Origin: Chloroflexota bacterium
GTDB taxonomy: Bacteria; Chloroflexota; Limnocylindria; Limnocylindrales; CSP1-4
Assembly (NCBI GenBank): GCA_021812735.1
Contig: JAKAMV010000019.1
Span: 1-31,504, forward strand
DNA: 31,504 bases
Direction of reading: 5' to 3'
Shown here in pieces: positions 18,049 to 26,001 of this stretch. Position numbers and translations under genes: made by a program. Position 1 is the stretch's first letter, and each line of letters starts with the position of its first letter. The notes below the pieces were generated by a model. It was not told where the DNA came from. It ran no database searches and saw only the letters and a program-made list of their open reading frames with translations.

Positions 18049-18621
18049 CTACCGGCTTCGGCCCCGCGCCCCGGCGATCGTGCAGGCCGCGGCGACGGCC
18101 GCCCAGAAGAACTGCTGCATGAGCACGGTCATGATCGTCGGGCCGCCGTTGCCCACCGTGGCCGACGCGCCGTGGCGCAGCAGGAAGTCGATGGAGTCGG
18201 CGTTGCCGAACCAGAACGCGACGATCGCCCCGGCGATGATCCCGCCGTACACGATGGTGTTCATCGTGGTGCCCATCTTGTAGCCGGTGACCCGGGTGAT
18301 CGCCTCCACGATCACCCCGCCCGCGAAGAACGCCACGAACAGCGCGAAGAAGCCGAAGCGCCCGGAGATGAACGCGGCCACGAGCCCGCCACCGAATGAC
18401 GCCGCCAGGCCCCCGATCAGCTGGAGCGGCGTGAACGAGGACATCGGGTCGCGGACAGGCTTGCCGCAGTCGCGGCAGCGGAGGCCGACCGGCCCCTGCA
18501 TCGCGCACTGCGGGCAGATGGGCCGGTCGCAGCGGCCGCAGCGGACCCACGTCTCGCGGTCGGGGTGGCGGTAGCAGAACAGGGGCCCGTCGTCGGCGGG
18601 CGCGTCGCCCTCGGCATGCAT
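18049..18621 (-). CDS. Zinc-finger (B-box-like) membrane protein
   Basis: A 190-residue protein with an N-terminal zinc-binding region, CYRHPDRETWVRCGRCDRPICPQCAMQG, continuing to LRCRDCGKP. It holds a Cys-x2-His pair and three Cys-x2-Cys pairs, matching the B-box-type fingers found at the start of many bacterial rhomboid and membrane proteins. Three or four hydrophobic helices follow (PLQLIGGLAASFGGGLVAAF, FGFFALFVAFFAGGVIVEAI, TIVYGGIIAGAIVAFWFG and a last one near FFWAAVAAACTIAG). No rhomboid GxSG motif is present. Function is unknown. ATG 18621 is chosen because the finger begins just after it and the frame upstream runs through unrelated genes. Confidence 0.7.
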   Translation of the reverse strand: MHAEGDAPADDGPLFCYRHPDRETWVRCGRCDRPICPQCAMQGPVGLRCRDCGKPVRDPMSSFTPLQLIGGLAASFGGGLVAAFISGRFGFFALFVAFFAGGVIVEAITRVTGYKMGTTMNTIVYGGIIAGAIVAFWFGNADSIDFLLRHGASATVGNGGPTIMTVLMQQFFWAAVAAACTIAGARGRSR

Positions 18622-18666
18622 CAGCCGAAGCGTACCCGCCGCGCGGCGAGGGTGCCGGGGACGCGG

Positions 18667-18694
18667 CCGGGCTGCCCGTCGACGGGCAGCCCGG
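18667..18694 (-). terminator. 28-bp palindrome at the end of the frameshifted small gene
   Basis: CCGGGCTGCCCG, a TCGA centre and the exact complement form a 12-pair stem directly after the stop at 18695. It is the strongest hairpin in this part of the window. No T-tract follows, so termination may depend on the stem alone or on Rho. Confidence 0.55.
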
Positions 18695-18989
18695 TCACGC
18701 GCCGCGGAAGGTCCCGTCCATCCAGTCGGGATCGTCTGCCAGCAGTTCGCGGAGGCGCCGGTACCGCGCGTCCTGGGCCGGACTGTCGGCGTTCGCCTGG
18801 TAGCTGGCCTCGTCCTCGAACAGCGCCACCAGGAACACCGTGGGCTTGGGGTACGGGTTCTGGTCAGGCTCGAACACGTAGCTCGCCACGAAGCCGGGCA
18901 TTGGGGCCGCCCGCATGTCGTCGCCCCATGACCCAGAACTCGTCGAGGCGGTCCTGCTCGGAGTGGATGCGCGCGATCGTGCCGGGCAT
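18695..18989 (-). pseudogene. Small ABM/Dabb-like protein, frameshifted in a GGGG run
   Basis: The 73-residue frame from 18916 (MRAAPMPGFVASYVFEPD, VFLVALFEDEASYQAN, ARYRRLRELLADDPDWMDG) looks like the core of a small dimeric alpha-beta barrel protein (antibiotic-biosynthesis monooxygenase or EthD type). The preceding bases encode a matching N-terminus in another frame: MPGTIARIHSEQDRLDEFWV from ATG 18989. The two frames join if one G is removed from the GGGG run (minus strand, about 18921-18925), giving a 97-residue protein. Total span is 295 bases, one more than a multiple of three. This is either a sequencing or assembly indel, a recent pseudogene, or frameshifting at a slippery run. Family assignment is tentative. 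Confidence 0.55.
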
Positions 18990-19224
18990 GGGACGCCACG
19001 GTGAGGCCAGGGCGTGGCACCCAGCCGAATCGTCTGCGGCCGGGATTCACCAAGGTTCGGTGGGCCGGTGCGTTCGCTACCTCTGCCTCTGTCGGTGGAT
19101 CGCGCGCGGGACGAACGTAGGGCGGCACGCAGGAGGCGACGACGCGCGACCCGATCCGTTGTGCCCGCCGGGGCCGCGCCGAGCCACTGGCGGAACCGGC
19201 CTGCGTGGACCGCGGGAGGCGGCC

Positions 19225-19689
19225 ATGAACGCCATCACCAACCGGGCGCACCATCAGATCCGCGTCGAGACCCCGATCGAGCACGCCTTCGAGTTCGCCC
19301 TCCAAGCCGATCGGCTGCGCGAGTGGAACCCGTACTTCGAGTACTTCCGCGTCGCGGAGCCGCTCCACCGCGCCGGCACGACGTTCGACGCGATCATCGA
19401 CCTCCTGGGCCAGAGCACGAGCTGCCGCGCCACGGTGCTCGACGTGACCCCTCCGGAGCTGCTCCACCTGCGCTTCGCGGCCGAGCGCGGCACGTCCGAC
19501 TGGTGGTACCGCTTCGAACGGGCCGGTGGCGGCACGCTGTTCACGATCGACGTCGAGTACGAGAGGGAGGGCCTGTTCGCGGGCGTCGTGGACCGCTTCG
19601 TCTACCACAGCGGCATCGATCGCGCCGTCAGGCACATGGTCGAGAACTTCGCGGCAATGGCCCCGGTGAAGGCTCCGGTGCCTGCCTGA
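19225..19689 (+). CDS. SRPBCC-superfamily (START/polyketide cyclase-like) protein
   Basis: A 154-residue protein with the SRPBCC helix-grip pattern. It opens with HHQIRVETPIEHAFEFALQAD and REWNPYFEYFRV, has central strands ATVLDVTPPELLHLRF and WWYRFERAGGGTLFTIDVEYE, and ends with a long helix (DRAVRHMVENFAAMAPV). Such proteins bind hydrophobic ligands or act in lipid or aromatic metabolism; no catalytic residues can be named. GGGAGG at 19214-19219 supports ATG 19225. The 235 bases before it (18990-19224) show no other gene. It faces the MttB operon and ends before a palindromic terminator. Confidence 0.75.
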   Translation: MNAITNRAHHQIRVETPIEHAFEFALQADRLREWNPYFEYFRVAEPLHRAGTTFDAIIDLLGQSTSCRATVLDVTPPELLHLRFAAERGTSDWWYRFERAGGGTLFTIDVEYEREGLFAGVVDRFVYHSGIDRAVRHMVENFAAMAPVKAPVPA

Positions 19690-19714
19690 GCCACTCGATC
19701 CGCTTCCACGGATG

Positions 19715-19730
19715 CCCCGATCGATCGGGG
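19715..19730. terminator. 16-bp palindrome between convergent genes
   Basis: CCCCGATCGATCGGGG is fully self-complementary and lies 26 bases after the SRPBCC stop and 58 bases after (3' of) the MttB-family stop at 19788, so it can serve both strands. Confidence 0.4.
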
Positions 19731-19787
19731 CGCTCCCGCGGCGGGCCTTCGGCTGGCGCCCCCCACCGGCCGTCGGCCCGTCGCGAG

Positions 19788-21227
19788 CTACGCGTCGCCG
19801 AGTGCCCGATCCGCCTCGGCGAGGATGCATGCGACCTCCTCCAGCACCCCGTCAGGGACAGGGTCCACCACCGGCCCGGCGAGGATGGCCGCGACGCGCT
19901 CGCGTGCCCGTGAGTACAGGGACGGCCTGCCGGCCGATGCCCAGGCGTCGATCGTGCTGCGCCCGATGAGGGCGGGCTCGTAGAACTCGCCGCTTCGGGC
20001 GGCTCGCCGGCTCGCCGGCTGCGCCAGGAAGTGGCCGCCGGGGCCGACCTCGGCCACATCCTCGAGCAGCTCGGCGCCCTCGCGCGCGTCCACGCCGCCG
20101 ACCAGGCGCTCGGCAAGGTGGGCGAGCTCGTTGTCCACGAGGATCTGCTCGAGGAGCAGCGTCTGGTCGCCGTCGATCTCGCCGAAACCGACGATCACGT
20201 CCGCCCCCGACGCCACGCAGGGAACCGTGGTCAGCAGCTTCTCGACGCAGGCGTCAGGGCCCGCCTCGTGGGCGTCCGACACGCACCCCGAGGCCGCGGT
20301 GGGGAGGCCGTACCACCGGCCCATGGTGGTCAGCGCGGCGGACTGGATGCCCATCTCGGGCGTCCCGGCGAGGAACCCGCCGGAGCGGAAGTCCATCGAC
20401 CCCACAGCCGACCCGTAGATCAGCGGACGGCCCGGGTGCGCCAGCTCGAAGACGACGATCGACGAGAGCGATTCGGCGTTGGCCAGGGCGATGTTGCCGA
20501 GCAGGGAGGCGGGGCCGGTCGTCCCCGGCACGGGCATCGGCAGGACCATCACCGGCATGTCGAGGCCGCCCAGGTCGAGGTAGGCGTCGAGCATTGGACC
20601 GTCGTGGACCAGCGGCGCGACCGGGCAGTAGACGAGGGACGCCTCGTGGCGCTCGCGCACGGCCGCCTCGGACCCCGCGAAGGCGGTAATGATCGCCCGC
20701 AGGAAGGGCGCCTGGTCACGTCGGTGGAGCTCGTGCTCGCCATGGCCGGAGAAGGCCGCCAGCATGGCCGCGAACTCGTGCAGCGGTCGCGAGCCCGCCG
20801 GCATGTCCGACGCGGCCACGGGCGGCCAGGCCATCACCGCGAGGTCGCAGGCGTGCAGGACGCGCATCGCATCGGTGATGTCCGCCTTGGTCCCGTAGCG
20901 CCGCTCGCCGGTGGCGAAGTCCTGCATGAACGCGGCCGTGCCGTCGATCGAGTAGGCAGATCGCACTGACGGCAGCGCGAAGTCGAGCTCGGGGTTGCGC
21001 GCCCCGAGCGTCCACCGGCGCGGCGCCTGCGCCACCGCCTGCTCGACCAGGCCGCGCGGAAGCTTCGCGATCCCCGCCTCGCGGTCGACCTGCGCCCCGG
21101 CGTCCTCCAGCAGGGGCAGGCCGCGCTCGCCGTGGACGCGCACGCCGGTCTCCGCGAGGATCCGCAGCGACGCCTCGTGGACGCGGGCGACCTCATCGCC
21201 GGACAGGTACGGGCCGTACAGCCGCAT
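19788..21227 (-). CDS. MttB-superfamily methyltransferase, copy 2
   Basis: A 479-residue MttB-superfamily protein. It begins MRLYGPYLSGDEVARVHEAS, with LAETGVRVHGERGLPLLEDAG, then CPVAPLVHDGPMLDAYLDL, MPVPGTTGPASLLGN and the C-terminal DVAEVGPGGHFLAQP. No internal TAG occurs, so it is not a pyrrolysine enzyme. Substrate is unknown: methylated amines, betaines or a related methyl donor are possible from the family. GGGGGAT just upstream supports ATG 21227; the long open frame beyond it is a shadow of copy 3. It starts 14 bases after copy 3 ends, so the two form an operon. It is clearly divergent from copies 1 and 3, which argues for different substrates rather than recent duplication. Confidence 0.83.
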   Translation of the reverse strand: MRLYGPYLSGDEVARVHEASLRILAETGVRVHGERGLPLLEDAGAQVDREAGIAKLPRGLVEQAVAQAPRRWTLGARNPELDFALPSVRSAYSIDGTAAFMQDFATGERRYGTKADITDAMRVLHACDLAVMAWPPVAASDMPAGSRPLHEFAAMLAAFSGHGEHELHRRDQAPFLRAIITAFAGSEAAVRERHEASLVYCPVAPLVHDGPMLDAYLDLGGLDMPVMVLPMPVPGTTGPASLLGNIALANAESLSSIVVFELAHPGRPLIYGSAVGSMDFRSGGFLAGTPEMGIQSAALTTMGRWYGLPTAASGCVSDAHEAGPDACVEKLLTTVPCVASGADVIVGFGEIDGDQTLLLEQILVDNELAHLAERLVGGVDAREGAELLEDVAEVGPGGHFLAQPASRRAARSGEFYEPALIGRSTIDAWASAGRPSLYSRARERVAAILAGPVVDPVPDGVLEEVACILAEADRALGDA

Positions 21228-21241
21228 GCGATCCCCCTGAC

Positions 21242-22684
21242 TCAGCGCGCGGTGGCCGCCTCGGCCGCCGCCACGATCTCGTCGAGCGCCTCCGCCACGC
21301 CATCGGCGAACGGCATGGGCTGGTGGCCACCGATGGCCGCGAACGCCTTCTCGCGCGCCTCGTCGAGGATGTCGGGCCGGCCGGCCGCCTCGAAGCGGTC
21401 CCAGGTGCTGTGCCAGCCGAGCCGGGGCAGGAACCACTCCCCGCCGCGCACGGCGTCGCGGGTGGCCGTCCGAGACAGGAAGTCGCCGACCGGACCAACC
21501 TCGTCGAGGGCCTCGACCACGTCGGCCTCGCCGACACCGCCGCCCAGCCCGCGGGCGACCCGCCGGCAGGCGCGGTAGATCTCGACGTCGATGACCATGG
21601 CCTCGAGGCAGAGCGTGGAGGCGCCGCCCAGCGACCCTGGGCCGATGAGGATGTCCGGCCCGGAGATCACCGGCAGCAGCCAGTTGATGGTCCGCTCGTA
21701 CGCCGACTGGATGCCCGCCGCGTAGTGGTCGGTGCCGCCGTTGGACGCCGTGACCGGCAGGCCGTAGAAGCGGCCCATCTCCGTGGTGGCGGCGCCGAGG
21801 AGCGCGTGCTCGGGGCCGCCGCCCGCCCAGCGGCCGGTGCGCGGCTCCATGGCCGCCAGCGCGGGGGCGTAGATGAACGGCGTTCCCGGCGCCATCGCCT
21901 GGACCAGGCACAGGGCGCCCAGGACCTCGGCGTTGCCGGAGACCACGGTGGAGGTCAGGCCGACGGGGGCGGAGGTGCCCATCATCGGCATCGGCATGAC
22001 GGCGATCGGGATGTCCCAGCCCGCCGTGGCCAGGTACGCGTCGGTGTGCGGCTCCTCCATCGCCAGCGGCGAGACCGGGCAGAACAGGACGCTGAACGGG
22101 TGGAGTTCGCGGACGCGCTCGCGGGAGCCGTGGATCGTCGCCAGGATGCGCAGCAGCCACTCCGCCTCGCGCGGACCTGCGATCTCGTCCTGGACGTGCT
22201 TGCTGAACAGCGCCGCGGTGTCGCGCCAGCGGCGCGCCGAGCGCGCGGGGTCTGGGCCCTCCTCGCCAGCGGTGACCATCTGCCAGTACGCGCCCACCTC
22301 GTCCATCGTGTCGATGAGCTTGGTGGCGTTCGCCCAGTCGTCGCGGGTGGGCGCGCGGCGCTCGCCCGTGACCGGGTCGTAGAACATCGTGGTCTCGCCG
22401 TCGGGCATGAGCGTGCACTCGCCGGCGTTCATGCGCAGCTCGAAGCCCTCGCGCCGGCCGCCCAGCGAGAACTGCCGGGGCGCCGCAGCCAGCGACGCCT
22501 CCACGAGCGGGCGCGGGAAGCGGACGCGGCGGTCGGCGTGGGCGACCTCGGCGCCGGCACCCTCGAGGATGCGGCGGGCGCGCTCCGAGTCGATGCGCAT
22601 CCCGGTGCGCGCCAGGACCGCCAGGCTCTTCTCGTGGATCTCGGCGATCTCGGCGTCCGAGAGGACGCGGAGGTACGTCGACAT
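21242..22684 (-). CDS. MttB-superfamily methyltransferase, copy 3
   Basis: A 480-residue MttB-superfamily protein, the first gene of a two-gene operon with copy 2. Landmarks are YLRVLSDAEIAEIHEKSLAV, LARTGMRIDSERARRIL, LFCPVSPLAMEEPHTDAYL, MPMMGTSAPVGLTSTVV, IYAPALAAMEPRTGRW and DEVGPVGDFLSRTATR. The usual VGPGGHFL is VGPVGDFL here, so a Gly and the His are replaced at a conserved stretch. There is no in-frame TAG. AGGAGC lies just before ATG 22684. It is divergent from the Sec-containing formate dehydrogenase gene, with 342 bases between, and could share regulation with it. Methyl-corrinoid chemistry is inferred from the family only. Confidence 0.83.
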   Translation of the reverse strand: MSTYLRVLSDAEIAEIHEKSLAVLARTGMRIDSERARRILEGAGAEVAHADRRVRFPRPLVEASLAAAPRQFSLGGRREGFELRMNAGECTLMPDGETTMFYDPVTGERRAPTRDDWANATKLIDTMDEVGAYWQMVTAGEEGPDPARSARRWRDTAALFSKHVQDEIAGPREAEWLLRILATIHGSRERVRELHPFSVLFCPVSPLAMEEPHTDAYLATAGWDIPIAVMPMPMMGTSAPVGLTSTVVSGNAEVLGALCLVQAMAPGTPFIYAPALAAMEPRTGRWAGGGPEHALLGAATTEMGRFYGLPVTASNGGTDHYAAGIQSAYERTINWLLPVISGPDILIGPGSLGGASTLCLEAMVIDVEIYRACRRVARGLGGGVGEADVVEALDEVGPVGDFLSRTATRDAVRGGEWFLPRLGWHSTWDRFEAAGRPDILDEAREKAFAAIGGHQPMPFADGVAEALDEIVAAAEAATAR

Positions 22685-22882
22685 GGACAGCTCCTGCACG
22701 AGTCGCTCGCGGTCGCGCCCGACGCTAGCAGAGAGGGCGGGTTGCCGCGTGCAGGTCCCGTTGGGCGGGCCAGCACGGGTTCGCCTCGGCGTCGCGCCGC
22801 GGGCACCGCGAGCCGCGCCCGGCGCGGCGGCCCACGCGAAGCGGGCCGCCGGGGCGTGGGCCCCTCGTGCCTCGCCCCGGCG

Positions 22883-22900
22883 CGAGTCCGACGCGACTCG
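22883..22900. repeat. CGAGTC-N6-GACTCG hairpin upstream of fdhA
   Basis: A perfect six-pair inverted repeat with a six-base spacer (CGACGC). The same GAGTC-N6-GACTC core recurs at 24972, 25069 and 25143, so it is treated as a small dispersed family. Confidence 0.5.
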
Positions 22901-22984
22901 GAGGCCCTGCGGTCCCTTGCCGTGCCATGCATCTGACACGCTCGGTGCGTCATTCGTCATTCCCGCGCCCGGGGGCGACCCGGC

Positions 22985-22990
22985 TACACT
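22985..22990 (+). promoter_or_regulatory. -10-like element of fdhA
   Basis: TACACT, followed by TCGCCCGTCGG, resembles the element before the NuoE-NuoF gene (TACACT then CCGTCGGG at 27286-27299), so the two parts of the formate dehydrogenase may share a promoter type. No -35 consensus is seen. Confidence 0.35.
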
Positions 22991-23026
22991 TCGCCCGTCG
23001 GACCCCTCCACAGCCGAGGTACGCCA

Positions 23027-24943
23027 GTGCCCAGGGAGTACGTCCGCCTCACCACGCCGCTCGTGCGCGACGGCGACCGCAGCTCCCCGCTCCGCCCCGC
23101 GACCTGGGACGAGGCGCTGGACCGGGTCGCCGACGGGCTCCGAGCAGCTGGCGCGGCGCACGGCCCCAAGACCTACGGGATCTTCTCCTGCAGCCGCTCG
23201 ACCAATGAGGTCAACTACGCGGCGCAGAAGTTCTCCCGCGTGGTCCTGGGATCCAACAACATCGACAGCTGCAACCGCACCTGACACGCTCCCTCTGTCG
23301 CCGGTCTGGCGACCGTGTTCGGAGCCGGTGGGTGCACCAGCTCGTATGAAGAAGTCGAAGACACGGACGTCATCCTCCTGTGGGGCAGCAACGCCCGGGA
23401 GACGCACCCGATCTTCTTCCACCACCTCCTCAAGGGCGTCCGCAACGGCGCGCGTCTGATCGCGGTCGACCCGCGCCGCACGTCGTCGGCCGAGTGGGCA
23501 GACCTGTGGCTCGGGCTGGACGTCGGGTCCGACGTGGCGATGGCCAACGCGATGGCCCGCGAGATCATCGCGGCGGGCCTCGCCAACGACGAGTTCATCA
23601 GCCGCGCCACCTCGGGCTTTGAGGAGTACCGCGAGCGCGTGGAGCCGTACACGCTCGGATACGCCGAGCGCGTGACCGGCGTCCCCGCCGAGGCCATCCG
23701 CGAGGCGGCCCACGCCTACGCCGCCGCCGACAGGGCGATGATCTGCTGGACGCTGGGCATCACCGAGCACCACAACGCGACCGACAACGTGCTGGCGCTC
23801 ATCAACCTCGCTGTGCTGACGGGCCACGTCGGTAAGTGGGGCTCCGGCGTCAACCCGCTGCGCGGCCAGAACAACGTGCAGGGCGGCGGGGACAGCGGCG
23901 CGCTGCCCGACCGGCTGCCGGGCTTCCAGCACATCGAGAACGATGCGCTCCGGGCGCCGTTCGACAAGGCGTGGGGCGTGACCGTCCCGCCCAAGCGCGG
24001 CTGGAACCTGACGGGCATGTACAACGCCATGGAGCGGGGCGAGCTCACCGCGGTCTACTGCATCGGCGAGAACCCGGCGCAGTCCGAGGCGGACGCCCAC
24101 CGTGTCAAGCGGCTCCTGAACGGCCTCGAGCTCCTGGTGGTTCAGGACATCTTCCTCACCGCCACCGCCGAGCTGGCGGACGTCGTCCTGCCGGCCACCG
24201 CCGCATGGGCCGAATCCGAGGGCACGGTCACCAACTCCGAGCGGCGCGTCCAGCGCGTGCGCAAGGCGATCGAGCCCCCGGGCGACGCCAAGGACGACCT
24301 GTGGATCATCCACGAGGTCGCCAAGCGCATGGGCCATGACTGGGGCGATGCCTCAGCCGAGAAGGTCTGGGACGAGTTCCGCGGTCTGGCGGGCGCGTTC
24401 CGGGGGATGACCTACGCGCGGCTCGAGTCCGAGGGCGGTCTGCAGTGGCCGTGCTACGACGAGACCCACCCGGGCGAGCGCTTCCTGCACTCGCGTCTCT
24501 GGGAGAACCCGGTTCCGGGCAAGCGCGCGCCGTTCTGCCCGGTCGATCACGACCCGCCGGTCGAGGAGCTCGACGACGAGTTCCCGATGCGCCTCACCAC
24601 GGGCCGCCGGCTCGACTCGTACAACACCGGCGTCCAGTCCGGCCCGCTGCGGTTCCCGCGGCGCAGGGGTGAGACCCTGGACCTGTGTCCCGAGGACATG
24701 CGTCGGCTGAGCCTCGAGGACGGCGAGGTCGTGCGGATCGTGACCCGGCGCGGCGCTGTCAAGGCGCCGGTGCGGACCGAGAGGGCCCTGCGTCCGGGAC
24801 TCGCGTTCATGACGTTCCACTTCCCCGATGACGTGGACGTCAACCTCCTGACGATCGACGCCACCGACACCAAGGCGGGCACCGCCGAGTTCAAGGCGGC
24901 CGCCGTCCGGATCGAGAAGCTGGAGCCGGTGCCCGTCGGCTGA
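23027..24943 (+). CDS. fdhA: Formate dehydrogenase catalytic subunit, selenoprotein (Sec86), lacking its N-terminal [4Fe-4S] domain
   Basis: Molybdopterin (bis-MGD) formate dehydrogenase catalytic subunit, 638 residues if the in-frame TGA at 23282-23284 is read as Sec. The frame is REYVRLTTPLVRDGD, PATWDEALDRVADGL, NNIDSCNRT-Sec-HAPSVAGLATVFG, then GITEHHNATDN, NPLRGQNNVQGGGDSGALP, CIGENPAQSEADAHR and TTGRRLDSYNTGVQSG. Sec86 followed by His, and the NPLRGQNNVQG loop, match the active site of E. coli FdhF (Sec140-His141). Without readthrough the gene would appear as two pieces (85 and 542 residues) and be misannotated as broken. The usual N-terminal CxxCxxxC...C cluster domain is absent upstream of GTG 23027 and is instead encoded at 29217-30287. 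The reaction would be formate oxidation to CO2, or the reverse. A hairpin follows 29 bases after the stop. Confidence 0.93.
23282..23325 (+). promoter_or_regulatory. Bacterial SECIS element of fdhA (UGA plus hairpin)
   Basis: After TGA (23282-23284) a stem GTCGCC/GGCGAC (23297-23302 and 23308-23313) closes a GGTCT loop beginning 19 bases after the TGA. An outer GCTCC/GGAGC pairing (23288-23292, 23321-23325) extends it. From memory, the E. coli fdhF SECIS has a GGUCU apical loop at the same distance. Such a hairpin is bound by SelB, whose gene is not in this window. Confidence 0.85.
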
Positions 24944-24971
24944 GGGAGCACCGCCCGCCGCCCGCCCGCCC

Positions 24972-24993
24972 CGCGAGTCGCGTTGGACTCGCG
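24972..24993 (+). terminator. Terminator-like hairpin after fdhA
   Basis: CGCGAGTC and GACTCGCG form a perfect eight-pair stem with loop GCGTTG, starting 28 bases after the fdhA stop. Its GAGTC-N6-GACTC core links it to the hairpins at 22883, 25069 and 25143. No T-tract follows. Confidence 0.45.
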
Positions 24994-25037
24994 CCGCGCC
25001 CTCGCCTGCGCACGCATCCGCGCACGCAGCCACATCG

Positions 25038-25166
25038 GAACGGTGGCCGCGCGGGCGGGCCGCCGGGTTGAGTCGGACGTGACTCAGGCGGCAGCGGCTC
25101 GCCGGGGTGTCGAACGGTGGCCGTGCGGGCGGGCCGCCGGGTTGAGTCGGACGTGGCTCAGGCGGC
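25038..25166. repeat. Two 55-bp direct repeats, each carrying a GAGTC hairpin
   Basis: Copies at 25038-25092 and 25112-25166 agree at 53 of 55 positions, period 74. Each contains GCCGCC, TGAGTC-N6-GACTCA and GGCGGC, which fold into a two-part hairpin. One of the two differences (GACTCA to GGCTCA) turns an A-T pair into a G-T wobble, so the RNA fold is kept. They fill the space between fdhA and the convergent methyltransferase. Confidence 0.75.
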
Positions 25167-25211
25167 GCGGCTGAGCGGAGCACGCCGTCCCGCCGGCACG
25201 CCCCGCGCGGA

Positions 25212-25952
25212 CTACCTCGGCCGCGTGACGAAGACCGCCCAGCCCAGGTAGCGGCGGCCCCAGCGCAGGTACGTGCGTCGGCTGTCGTCGCGGAAGCGGA
25301 CCATCGCGTCGTGGTCAGAGTCGCCTGGGTTGGCAGCCAGCCAGTCGGTGACCGTCAGCCACTGCGACGCCTCATAGCGGTCCCAGGTCTCGGGCGTGGC
25401 GGCCACCATCTCCACCAACTCCAGGCCGGCGTAGTCGAGGCGGTCGAACGTCCCCTCGAGCGAGGTGAACTCGTCCCACGCGAAGCCGTGGGCTGCGACG
25501 CACTCCTCGGGCGGGGTCTCGTTCCAGAACGGCTCGCCGACGAGGAGCAGGCCCCCAGGACGCAGCGCGGGTCGCAGCAGCTCCACGGTGCCCGCCAGGC
25601 CGCCGCCGATCCAGGTGGCGCCGATGCAGCAGGCGATGTCGAACCCGCCCGGCTCGGCGCGGTAGGCGGCCGCGTCACCCTCGACGATCTCCACGCGATC
25701 CGCCACGCGCAGCTCGGCCACCCGGGCGCGCGCCGCCGCGCAGAACTCCGTCGAGAGGTCCACGCCCACGCCGGCGCTGCCGAACCACTCGCCCCAGCGG
25801 CACAGGAGCTCGCCCTTGCCGCACGCGAGGTCGAGCACGCGGATCCCCGGTCGCGCGCGGGCGATCTGGCCCAGCAGCCGAAGCTGCGCCTCGACGAGCG
25901 GATTGAGGATGCGATGGCGGGCCTCGGCGATCTCGTGGTGGCGGAGTGACAT
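25212..25952 (-). CDS. SAM-dependent class I methyltransferase
   Basis: A 246-residue class I methyltransferase. Motif I is VLDLACGKGELLCRWGEWF (about residues 41-59), followed by VGVDLSTEFC (the acidic residue contacting ribose) and VEIVEGDAAAYRAEPGGFDIACC. A PALRPGGLLLVGEPFW segment follows. The substrate is not evident; the C-terminal half (WLTVTDWLAANPGDSD, RTYLRWGRRYLGWAVFVT) resembles small-molecule or protein-modifying methyltransferases without a diagnostic feature. ATG 25952 is the start best supported by the family, though the frame continues upstream. It is divergent from the antiporter gene with 49 bases between, and convergent with fdhA across the repeats. I see no link to formate metabolism. 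Confidence 0.8.
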   Translation of the reverse strand: MSLRHHEIAEARHRILNPLVEAQLRLLGQIARARPGIRVLDLACGKGELLCRWGEWFGSAGVGVDLSTEFCAAARARVAELRVADRVEIVEGDAAAYRAEPGGFDIACCIGATWIGGGLAGTVELLRPALRPGGLLLVGEPFWNETPPEECVAAHGFAWDEFTSLEGTFDRLDYAGLELVEMVAATPETWDRYEASQWLTVTDWLAANPGDSDHDAMVRFRDDSRRTYLRWGRRYLGWAVFVTRPR

Positions 25953-25988
25953 GCCCCTGATGATGCCGCGCGCCGCGCCGGGCACCAG

Positions 25989-25994
25989 TACCGT
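25989..25994 (+). promoter_or_regulatory. -10-like element of the antiporter gene, probably leaderless
   Basis: TACCGT ends seven bases before ATG 26002, so the transcript would begin at or beside the start codon. There is no Shine-Dalgarno. Confidence 0.35.
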
Positions 25995-26001
25995 TGCGCA
26001 C

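Larger units (their letters stand above)
22685..23026. other. Intergenic region between the divergent MttB operon and fdhA
   Basis: No gene is seen in these 342 bases. It holds a CGAGTC-N6-GACTCG hairpin (22883-22900), one of four similar hairpins near fdhA, and a TACACT hexamer (22985-22990) that is the likely -10 of fdhA, giving a leader of about 30 bases. I see no riboswitch and no convincing -35 on either strand. Confidence 0.5.

Noticed and set aside
25038..25166. CRISPR array
   Set aside because: There are only two repeats of 55 bases with a single 19-base interval, and no cas gene is near.
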